A DNA stretch of 22,205 nt from Lachnospiraceae bacterium UBA1766 (GTDB lineage Bacteria > Bacillota > Clostridia > Lachnospirales > Lachnospiraceae): the NCBI GenBank assembly GCA_002314715.1, contig DCGY01000014.1, positions 6,241-28,445 on the forward strand. The letters are read 5' to 3'. Numbering within the stretch: the stretch's first letter is position 1; the number at the start of each line of letters is the position of its first letter. Positions 14,917-22,205 of this stretch are shown in pieces. The position numbers and the translations under genes are program-made. The notes below the pieces were generated by a model. The model worked only from the letters and a program-made list of their open reading frames with translations, searched no databases and was not told where the DNA came from.

Positions 14917-17900
14917 ATGAGAAATCTGAATAAATTCAAAAAACTCGGAAGCAAGCTGTTATGCGGTATGCTTGTAGCGGCATTAGTGGCTGAAGTCTTC
15001 CCTAGTATTGAAAAAGAAACAACGGTAGTAGAAGCTGCATCATTTACAAAAGTCACCGGTAATCGTATCCGTGGTGTTGTAAATGATATTGACGAGTTAC
15101 CTCAATATGGTTTGACGGATGAACAGCTTGCCAGCAAGATTCGTGGTTCCAAGGACAGACCTTTCTTTATTCTGGAGGTTAGCCCTCATGAAGAAAACGG
15201 TGAATTTGGTTATCTGATTGGTGGTTGTGAACCGGTTAAGGTTGAAGAGATGTGTGGAGCTTCTGTAACGCCTACCGGAGCTAAAACGACTTATTTTGGT
15301 GCCATCGGTTCCATGAATACTGCAGATATTCATGATACAACAAAAGGATATTTAGATGCTGCCAATGGAGTTTATAATGGTGGAGTATTATTCTTTACAG
15401 ATGAATTAGAAGCAAATGTAAAGTATTATAATAATTTGACTTCTTGGTCATCAGATCGTTATGTAGAGGTTGAAACTAATGTCAGAGGCTACTATGAGTA
15501 TGTAGGTCCTAATAAAGGAAATTATGTATCTGTAGAAGTAGCCGCACTGAAGTATGAAATTCAATCTGTTACTCCAGGTACCGGTGATTTGGTATGGCAT
15601 ACCGTAAATGATTTCCTTTACGCAACCTTACCATATTCGAAAGTAACTTATGATACTTTGGACTATCCGAATTTGAAACAGAGTTCCTTGGATGAGATTG
15701 GGGAAAGATATTATACCTATCGCGCCAGAAGTGCAAGCGATAAACAGATTGATGTTGCTGGAAACGGGTATTATAAAACATATGTTAACAACGAGAATTT
15801 CTTAAAACTTTCTTTGGAATTAACAGATGAAGAAGCAGCTAATTATTCTTGCTTAATTAAGACGATTTCTGTTGCAGACTTAAATGCAAATCCGGAGTGG
15901 ATTAAATATGCGGATTTGATTTACATTTTACCTGCTGCTCATAACGGAAACATTGTAGATACCTATCGTTTAAAGTCTGCAATTGATGATACTCCTTTAA
16001 ATAGAGTGGGTAAGACACCAAGAGGATATAATGAGGATAAGGATGATTTAAGTTCCTTTGGAAAAACTGGCAATGATCTTTACTGGGAAGTGACCTATAA
16101 AATCTTTGAGAAAGTAAATGCAGATACCAACTTTGCAGCATTGATTTTAGATAACAACGTTTATGAAAAGGGTCAGTATAGTACTGTAAAACATACCTAT
16201 AGTCAAAAGATTTATGACTATAATAATAAGTATTTAGGAAAAAAAGATGGTGCAGAAGGTTACGCAGTAAATGTTTTAAAACTTGCGTATTTAAATCTAT
16301 CCTTGAATCCGAATTTGATTAAGAATTTGTATTTTAAGACAGGAATTATTGATCCTGCTACAGGAAAAGATACTAGACAGGATAGTAGAGATGCGATTTA
16401 TTGGACGGATTATACCTTTGCAATTATGAATCCCGGTTCTGATGCAGGTAATATTTATAGTCTAACCTATAATGAGACTTATTGGCAGGCCTTTAATGGT
16501 ACTACAAACCTTACACAGGAAGATTATAAATCCTATGTTTACAATCGTACCTATACCTATAAGGGTAACAGTAGTATCGCAATGTTATTTGCTTCCGGTA
16601 CTGTAGGCGCAAGCGAAACAAAGTACGATGAATTTAATGATTTCATGACGGATCCGAACAATCAAACCTATTCAAATGGTCGTACTTCAAATACTGCATA
16701 TCCGGCAGATGCGATTCGTTATATCTTAGGTAATCATAAGAGAATGAATTTTGACTCTGCTGAAGGATTACGTGTGTTGGATATTGAACCGGGTGTTGCT
16801 TTAAAGAATGAAAAAGAAACAATTTCGGGTACAGATGGAAAATCATGGACAGTTTACAAGAAAGATTGGCAGCTGACTGAGAGTGATGTTCAGTTATTCG
16901 TTCCGAATTATACCGGCGATATTACCATTACACATATGACTACAAATGAATTTGTAGGTAAGGTTTCTGATTTGGTTTCTGAATATGATTTGATTTATAT
17001 TGGTGCCGATTATCAGGCCTATAATTTAAGAAATAACAAAGAATATATCTCTGATTCTAATGGGATTGGTGCGAATTATTTTTGGACAGATTATAATGAT
17101 TCCCGATTGGATGGTAAACGTTATTATCACATTGGCGATTCCATGAAGCGAAATAATATTGGATCTGTTGATTTTATTTCGGGAAGTAATAACAATGATT
17201 TATATTATCCCGGAAATGATATTTCAAAGTTAAAGTATCAGGAGCTTCTGAACTATATTTCAGGTGGATCGCCTATTGTAATGGCTCATGAGTTATATGA
17301 TACTAAATTGAAAGATAAGTTTGTGACTTCCGATAGCTATATTTATGCTTTGGCTAGTCAGGCAGGCGTTTTTGATGTAAATATGACAAGACAAATTGAA
17401 GATGTTTTAGTTTTGAAGTCATATATGCCTGAAATTACGAATGTGCCTACTATTTATAAGGGTAATGTATCAGAGAGTGGTGGTGTTGTTTCCATCAGTG
17501 CTAGTTACATAAGTAAGTTGGTTTTTTCTTATAAGATAGATAAAAACGATCCCAGAAATTATGGTATTCATATTTATGTTGATAAGGATCGAGACGGAAA
17601 GTTTACTTCAACAGAAATTATTGCCTCAAGAGATGCTACAAAGGATGGTAACGAATATCGTGTAACCTATAATCTGGATAAATCTCTTATGGGTATTATT
17701 CAGTGGAAGATGGAAATCTACGATAAGGATAATCCGAATTTTTATGTTTCTGAAACAGGTGTTTCTGCTATGAAACTAAGTGCTTCAGCGCAGAAGAAAA
17801 AAATCAATGTTTTGCAGATTACTCCTGATTGCGACCCCGGAAATTCATATAATAATTTGAATTTGGAGACAGATTCAACATTCAAAAAATATTATAGCAA

Positions 17901-19401
17901 TTTGGAAGAGTTTACGGTAAAAGTTAGAGTAATTAAGTATAAAGATTTTGAAGATGCATTTAAACAGGCAGCCAATAATGGACGTCGCTTTAAGTTTAAT
18001 ATTGGTAAAGCGGTTTGTTTGGATTCATCATTATCTGAAGCAGAACAAAATCCGATAGTAAATAATCTTACATACCTGGAAAATATTGAATTATTTGCAG
18101 ATGGTGAATTGCGTAAATTATCAGACTTCAACATGATTGTTGTTGGATTTGGTGATGAGTATGGTAAAATTGATGTTTCTAATGAATATGGTGCAGCTGA
18201 ATACTTAAGCTATTGGGCATTAAATGGAAAGAGTATCTTATTTACTCATGATAATACATCATTCTTTAATGTTCGAAGTGAAGGAAATCCTTCCGGTTAT
18301 ACACCCAATGCTTATATGCGTGACCTTATGGGTATGAACCGTTATAAAATGGTTAGTAAATTTTTGTCCAGTGATACAACATATTTTAGAAGTGGTTTAA
18401 AGGATGAGTTAGTTGCTTACCAGAGTAATCATAATACATATGATACGATTACCGGTGCTATGGGTACTCAGACTCAAGGCTGGACAGTATGGGCATTGCA
18501 TCGTATCGGTTCGGGATCTAGTCCTGCAAATGGTAAACAACCTTATAAATATTCTATCTATTATCCGGATGGAACAAAAACTTCAGGAAATGATACCGGT
18601 TATGCAAATACAAATAATATTACTTCCAGAGTTGAACAAGTAAATCAGGGTCAGATAACATCTTATCCTTATTTGATTCAGCAAAATATTAAGGTTTCAG
18701 ATACCCATTCTCAGTATTATCAAATTAATGTTGAGGATCCTGATGTAACAGTATGGTATACATTGTCAGATAGTGGTACTTCTTCTTCTGTAATAGAGGC
18801 AGCTTCTCCAAGAGATACTGTAAATAATTATTACATTTACAGTAAGGGTAATATCTTCTACTCAGGTGTAGGACACAGTAAGATTACCGGTGCTGAAGAA
18901 GCTAAGCTTTTCGTTAATACTATGATTGCTGCTTACAGACAGAGCTATTCCGCACCGCATGTTGAGATTACGAATAGTGAAGCGATTGAGGAATCTGTTG
19001 CTCCTTACATTTACAAGATGCAGATTCTTCGTGAGTATACAGCAAATGCATCCGGTGGAAACGATGCGGAAGATTTCAGTACTTCTTCAGAGAAGATTCG
19101 TATTTATTTTACTCCGGTTGATGGAAGCCTTAGTGACGAGTTGTTTGTACGTATTAAATATGATGGTACGACAAACTACATTACTACTATTTACAGGAAG
19201 AGCGATGGACAGAGCTTTACCGCAGGTACAGATAATTTTATTCCTGGTTTGAAAAATGGTTTAGAGTATTATTTCGATTATCCTAAGTCATTATTAGATT
19301 CACAGCCGGATATTGTATTTGATGTGAAAAATAATGCATCTCCTGACATCGGTAATACCGATTTGTTGATGAGAGCACAGCCCATCTTCTTACTTGATTA
19401 A
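14917..19401 (+). CDS. Large secreted DUF5057-like protein, candidate pilus tip protein
   Basis: The 1494-residue product begins with a Sec signal peptide: basic KKLGSK, hydrophobic core ~14-28, and a likely cut near VEAA (~39-42). It has no C-terminal membrane anchor, sortase motif or cell-wall repeats. It resembles the uncharacterised DUF5057 family as I recall it. Three segments share one pattern: an opening strand ILEVSP (85-90), VLDIEP (620-625) and VLQITP (965-970), then a later strand DLIYIL (333), DLIYIG (691) or NMIVVG (1072), and in the last two a GGSPIVMAH (783) or GKSILFTHD (1104) element. I read these as glutamine-amidotransferase-like Rossmann modules, probably non-catalytic. 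Between modules two and three, residues 889-900 form a perfect EF-hand-type loop, DKDRDGKFTSTE. GGGAGG (14903-14908) sets the start, overlapping the previous stop. Last gene of the pilus operon, it fills the PilY1 position; the function is inferred, not shown. Confidence 0.8.
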   Translation: MRNLNKFKKLGSKLLCGMLVAALVAEVFPSIEKETTVVEAASFTKVTGNRIRGVVNDIDELPQYGLTDEQLASKIRGSKDRPFFILEVSPHEENGEFGYLIGGCEPVKVEEMCGASVTPTGAKTTYFGAIGSMNTADIHDTTKGYLDAANGVYNGGVLFFTDELEANVKYYNNLTSWSSDRYVEVETNVRGYYEYVGPNKGNYVSVEVAALKYEIQSVTPGTGDLVWHTVNDFLYATLPYSKVTYDTLDYPNLKQSSLDEIGERYYTYRARSASDKQIDVAGNGYYKTYVNNENFLKLSLELTDEEAANYSCLIKTISVADLNANPEWIKYADLIYILPAAHNGNIVDTYRLKSAIDDTPLNRVGKTPRGYNEDKDDLSSFGKTGNDLYWEVTYKIFEKVNADTNFAALILDNNVYEKGQYSTVKHTYSQKIYDYNNKYLGKKDGAEGYAVNVLKLAYLNLSLNPNLIKNLYFKTGIIDPATGKDTRQDSRDAIYWTDYTFAIMNPGSDAGNIYSLTYNETYWQAFNGTTNLTQEDYKSYVYNRTYTYKGNSSIAMLFASGTVGASETKYDEFNDFMTDPNNQTYSNGRTSNTAYPADAIRYILGNHKRMNFDSAEGLRVLDIEPGVALKNEKETISGTDGKSWTVYKKDWQLTESDVQLFVPNYTGDITITHMTTNEFVGKVSDLVSEYDLIYIGADYQAYNLRNNKEYISDSNGIGANYFWTDYNDSRLDGKRYYHIGDSMKRNNIGSVDFISGSNNNDLYYPGNDISKLKYQELLNYISGGSPIVMAHELYDTKLKDKFVTSDSYIYALASQAGVFDVNMTRQIEDVLVLKSYMPEITNVPTIYKGNVSESGGVVSISASYISKLVFSYKIDKNDPRNYGIHIYVDKDRDGKFTSTEIIASRDATKDGNEYRVTYNLDKSLMGIIQWKMEIYDKDNPNFYVSETGVSAMKLSASAQKKKINVLQITPDCDPGNSYNNLNLETDSTFKKYYSNLEEFTVKVRVIKYKDFEDAFKQAANNGRRFKFNIGKAVCLDSSLSEAEQNPIVNNLTYLENIELFADGELRKLSDFNMIVVGFGDEYGKIDVSNEYGAAEYLSYWALNGKSILFTHDNTSFFNVRSEGNPSGYTPNAYMRDLMGMNRYKMVSKFLSSDTTYFRSGLKDELVAYQSNHNTYDTITGAMGTQTQGWTVWALHRIGSGSSPANGKQPYKYSIYYPDGTKTSGNDTGYANTNNITSRVEQVNQGQITSYPYLIQQNIKVSDTHSQYYQINVEDPDVTVWYTLSDSGTSSSVIEAASPRDTVNNYYIYSKGNIFYSGVGHSKITGAEEAKLFVNTMIAAYRQSYSAPHVEITNSEAIEESVAPYIYKMQILREYTANASGGNDAEDFSTSSEKIRIYFTPVDGSLSDELFVRIKYDGTTNYITTIYRKSDGQSFTAGTDNFIPGLKNGLEYYFDYPKSLLDSQPDIVFDVKNNASPDIGNTDLLMRAQPIFLLD

Positions 19402-19412
19402 AACAATTTTTA

Positions 19413-19445
19413 GAGCAGGTGTTTTACAGCACCTGCTCAACTTTT
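19413..19445 (+). terminator. Terminator hairpin at the end of the pilus operon
   Basis: GAGCAGGTG (19413-19421) pairs perfectly with CACCTGCTC (19430-19438) around an eight-base loop. Three bases later comes CTTTT (19441-19445). The stem is strong but the T-run is short and offset, so termination may be partial and allow read-through into the next gene, whose ATG is only 22 bases after the stem. Confidence 0.65.
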
Positions 19446-19460
19446 GCTAAAGGATATATT

Positions 19461-21332
19461 ATGAGTGGTAAAATGTTTATAAAAAAAGATAAATGGATAT
19501 ATTTAATTGCGTGCATAATACTTAGTTTTATTTGTATTACAATAACCACAAATAACTCTTTTTTGTATTATTTCAATCCCAATGAGGATATGCAGCAATT
19601 TATGACAGCCGTTCGATGTATGTTGAAAGGTGATATTTTATACAAAGATGTATATGAAGTTAAGGGACCATATTTATATTTTCTATATATGATTTACCCC
19701 TTTAATATTAAAATATCTATGTATATTATTGAATTGATATCCTTTTTTATTTTTCTTTATTTTTCTAATAAAGCTATAGATTTGATTGTTAATAATTATT
19801 TTGTTAAACTAATTATTCTATTAATTTCTGGAGTTATGGCTACTTGTGCATCGAGTTTTGAACTGGGTGGACAATGTGAAGAACTTATTTTATCATCGAT
19901 ATCTATTACAATTTATATTTTCCTGAGATATTTTGAAAGAACATTTCCTAAACCAATGGAAAAGAAATATATTATAATATTAGGTATAATGGCTGGATTG
20001 GCTTTTTGGATTAAATATACTTTTTGTGCTACTTACATAGTTTTGATAATATTTTTATCCGTAGCATATCTTAGAAAAAAGTTATATAGGGAGTATGGTG
20101 ATGCGATTATCTGTTTTGTTTTAGGAGCGTTTATTATTTCTGTTCCGGTGGTTCTCTATTTTACGATGAATCATGCATTAAAAGATTTATGGAATGTTTA
20201 TTTTTATGATTTGATTTTTCGATATAAACCAGAGGAGGGAAGACTGCGATTTGTATATCGTTTTACTCGCTTTACGAGGGCAGCTTGCACAAGCCCCTTT
20301 ACATTACTGGGGTTTGCGCTTATGTCTCTGGGGATAAGAACACGAATTAAAAATGAAACAAAATGGGGATTTTTATGTCTTTATCTAGGCATGATAGGTG
20401 GTATTATGTTATCTAGGGTTTGGGGATATAGTACTGAATGTCTTCAAGTATTTGTTCCCTTTGGATTAGCCTACTGTTTAATATTGTCTGGGCAAATTGG
20501 ACTAGATATTGTATCTTTTTTGAGGGAAGTAAACAAGTTGGATATTCTCATTTATTTTTTGAGAAGAAAGTTGGGATTTATTATAGTTGTATTTACTTTG
20601 CTTATCATCCCTATGAGAGAGAGACCTTTACAAGATAAATTTATTATTACCTATATTGCTTTTTTTTCTATGGAAGTGATATACCGTTTTTTTTGCAAAA
20701 TACATCAGGTATTTACGAATAATAAAAAAATGGAAAAATTTGTTTGTTTTTTGACCTTTATAATTACCAATTATGTCGTGTTTTACTTATTTGATTCATT
20801 TTTATTAAACAGTTCCGTTATTTTTGCTTTTGTTTATTCTTTCTTTCTTGAAAATAAATACAATAAATTTTTAGCCCTTATTAGTCAATGGAAACAAGAA
20901 TACTTCCAAAATCCATTATTATTTAAAAGTATATATTTGGGTTGCCTTATGATTGCTTGTTGTTTTCTATGTTTGAAATTTTGCAATACTCCAGAGAATA
21001 TATTATGCCCAATAGAAGAATATCCACAATATCAAGTTGCTAAAATAATAAATGAAAGTGGAATTGAGAATCCCAAAATAATGTATTATCGGCGTTTGGA
21101 TTATGGATTATATGGCCTAACCAATACGGATCCGCTATGTAAATATATCAGTTATTATAATTATACAAATGATGATTTTGGTGTATGCTTTGAAAAAATG
21201 CTAAATAATAGCGAACCTGATTTTGTTTTTACTGCAATTGCCATTGATGAGTTTAATGCAAATTATGAAAAAGTAATTACTGTAAAAAAAGCAGGAAGCC
21301 TTTACCAGAAAAAAGATTATTCATTGAGGTAA
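19461..21332 (+). CDS. Polytopic GT-C-type glycosyltransferase (ArnT/PMT superfamily-like)
   Basis: The 623-residue integral membrane protein has about eleven hydrophobic segments. The first extracytoplasmic loop carries acidic residues E42-D43 in NPNEDMQQF, followed by DVYEVKGPYLYF (63-74), the pattern of GT-C enzymes that move sugars from polyprenyl-phosphate donors outside the membrane. An acidic ELGGQCEE element (134-141) suits the second loop. A soluble-looking domain of ~100 residues ends the protein. The start at 19461 is preferred to an in-frame ATG at 19419, which lies in the terminator stem, and has AAAGGA (19449-19454) before it. Base composition is extreme in places (9 of 60 bases G or C at 19741-19800), unlike both neighbours. 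Donor and acceptor are unknown; a cell-wall glycan or teichoic acid is most likely, pilin glycosylation possible. Confidence 0.65.
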   Translation: MSGKMFIKKDKWIYLIACIILSFICITITTNNSFLYYFNPNEDMQQFMTAVRCMLKGDILYKDVYEVKGPYLYFLYMIYPFNIKISMYIIELISFFIFLYFSNKAIDLIVNNYFVKLIILLISGVMATCASSFELGGQCEELILSSISITIYIFLRYFERTFPKPMEKKYIIILGIMAGLAFWIKYTFCATYIVLIIFLSVAYLRKKLYREYGDAIICFVLGAFIISVPVVLYFTMNHALKDLWNVYFYDLIFRYKPEEGRLRFVYRFTRFTRAACTSPFTLLGFALMSLGIRTRIKNETKWGFLCLYLGMIGGIMLSRVWGYSTECLQVFVPFGLAYCLILSGQIGLDIVSFLREVNKLDILIYFLRRKLGFIIVVFTLLIIPMRERPLQDKFIITYIAFFSMEVIYRFFCKIHQVFTNNKKMEKFVCFLTFIITNYVVFYLFDSFLLNSSVIFAFVYSFFLENKYNKFLALISQWKQEYFQNPLLFKSIYLGCLMIACCFLCLKFCNTPENILCPIEEYPQYQVAKIINESGIENPKIMYYRRLDYGLYGLTNTDPLCKYISYYNYTNDDFGVCFEKMLNNSEPDFVFTAIAIDEFNANYEKVITVKKAGSLYQKKDYSLR

Positions 21333-21336
21333 GTCC

Positions 21337-22205
21337 ATGCTATTCAACTCCCTTCATTTCCTGATTTTTCTACCCATCGTCCTCCTGGTATATTTCCTGA
21401 TTCCCAGGAAGATGCGGTATATTTTCCTTCTCCTAGCCAGCTATTATTTCTACATGTGCTGGAATGTGAAGTATGTTCTTTTATTGGTGTTATCCACGGT
21501 GGTTACCTATGCAGGTAGCCTTCTTTTGGTGCGACAAAAGGAGAACAAAACTGCTCGGAAATGGATCGTAGCAGGAGAACTCTTGATTAATTTCGGAATT
21601 CTATTCACATTTAAATACTTCAATTTCACTTGGGAAATATTTGCAAAAGTAGGAGAGAAACTTCACCTTAGTATGGGGGCCAGTCCCTTTTCTCTCCTTC
21701 TTCCGGTGGGTATTTCTTTTTATATCTTCCAGGCAGTTGGTTATACCATTGATGTCTATCGTGATCAAATCGTGCCGGAGAAGAACTTTTTCCGATACGC
21801 GTTATTTGTATCCTTTTTCCCGCAACTGGTGGCCGGCCCTATTGAGAGAAGCAAGAACCTGCTTCCTCAAATTCAAAATCTGGAGAATATCAAGCTTTGG
21901 GACAGAGAGCGTATCGAAAAAGGTGCCATCATAATGCTTTATGGATTCTTCCTGAAGATGATGATTGCGGACCGATGTGCGATTTTTGTGGATACGATTT
22001 TTGATGTCAATCAGTACAACACCTATAAAGGTCTTACAGCTCTTATTGGTGCAATTCTATTTTCGGTTCAAATCTATTGTGACTTCGCCGGTTACAGTTT
22101 GATTGCTCTGGGCAGTGCAAGGATTATGGGAATTGAGTTGATGCACAATTTTCAAATGCCTTATTTTGCCACCTCAATCAAGGATTTTTGGGATCGTTGG
22201 CACAT
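21337..22205 (+). CDS. MBOAT-family O-acyltransferase (AlgI/DltB-like), 3' truncated by window edge
   Basis: The first 289 residues are present and the frame is still open at the window end. The N-terminus MLFNSLHFLIFLPIVLLVYF, the loop LLPVGISFYIFQAVGY, then FPQLVAGPIER and QIYCDFAGYSLIALG are all hallmarks of the AlgI/DltB branch of membrane-bound O-acyltransferases. The last complete residues, DFWDRWH, contain the first conserved family histidine (H289 here). Such enzymes pass acetyl or alanyl groups across the membrane to surface polysaccharide or teichoic acid, usually together with an SGNH-type partner encoded next door, which would lie beyond the window. GAGGT (21326-21330) overlaps the preceding stop and only four bases separate the genes, so it is co-transcribed with the glycosyltransferase. 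Its G+C (27 of 60 at 21361-21420) is much higher than that of its neighbour. Confidence 0.92.
   Translation, partial: MLFNSLHFLIFLPIVLLVYFLIPRKMRYIFLLLASYYFYMCWNVKYVLLLVLSTVVTYAGSLLLVRQKENKTARKWIVAGELLINFGILFTFKYFNFTWEIFAKVGEKLHLSMGASPFSLLLPVGISFYIFQAVGYTIDVYRDQIVPEKNFFRYALFVSFFPQLVAGPIERSKNLLPQIQNLENIKLWDRERIEKGAIIMLYGFFLKMMIADRCAIFVDTIFDVNQYNTYKGLTALIGAILFSVQIYCDFAGYSLIALGSARIMGIELMHNFQMPYFATSIKDFWDRWH

Noticed and set aside
14953..14973. Lipoprotein signal in the DUF5057-like protein (LLCG, residues ~14-17)
   Set aside because: The cysteine comes before the hydrophobic core instead of after it, so it cannot be a lipobox; a Sec signal cut near VEAA fits better.
19419..19460. Longer N-terminus for the glycosyltransferase starting at 19419
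   Set aside because: The ATG-containing stretch lies in the terminator hairpin and lacks a ribosome binding site; AAAGGA at 19449-19454 supports 19461.

Overview
The window looks like chromosomal DNA from a Gram-positive, moderately A+T-rich member of the Clostridia, most likely Lachnospiraceae. This rests on the smc-ftsY-threonine ammonia-lyase order, strong GGAGG-type ribosome binding sites, a type IV pilus locus with no secretin or outer-membrane gene, and a large secreted protein resembling the DUF5057 family. All genes are on the + strand. The taxonomic call is inference from gene content, not from a search.

Region 1 (1-2570) is housekeeping: the 3' end of smc (condensin ATPase), ftsY (signal recognition particle receptor) and an ACT-domain threonine ammonia-lyase. 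A weak terminator-like hairpin follows, then a good vegetative promoter (TTGCAA-17 bp-TATACT, 2648-2676).

Region 2 (2727-19401) is an apparently complete Gram-positive type IV pilus operon of 12 genes lacking only a prepilin peptidase. The order is pilB (extension ATPase with an N-terminal c-di-GMP-type MshEN domain), pilT (retraction ATPase), pilC (platform), two tandem pilins (pilA1, pilA2), a pilM-pilN fusion, pilO, and four minor-pilin-like genes matching the PilV, PilX/GspK, FimU/GspH and PilW/GspJ classes. The last gene encodes a 1494-residue secreted protein that sits where PilY1 sits in Gram-negative pilus clusters. PilB and PilT would power extension and retraction through PilC; PilMN and PilO form the alignment complex; PilA1 probably forms the fibre; the four minor pilins probably prime and cap it; and the large secreted protein is the candidate tip adhesin or sensor. 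It carries a perfect EF-hand-type loop and three copies of a Rossmann-like module signature. The gaps around pilA1 and pilA2 hold conspicuous inverted repeats, including two 16-bp RNA stems flanking pilA2, which suggest differential control of the two pilins. A 9-bp terminator hairpin ends the operon.

Region 3 (19461-22205) holds two envelope-glycan genes: a very A+T-rich polytopic GT-C-type glycosyltransferase and, 4 bases on, the 5' part of an AlgI/DltB-type MBOAT O-acyltransferase that runs off the window. They probably decorate a surface polymer; a link to pilus glycosylation is speculative.

No RNA genes, insertion sequences, CRISPR arrays or pseudogenes were seen, and no gap between genes exceeds 160 bases.
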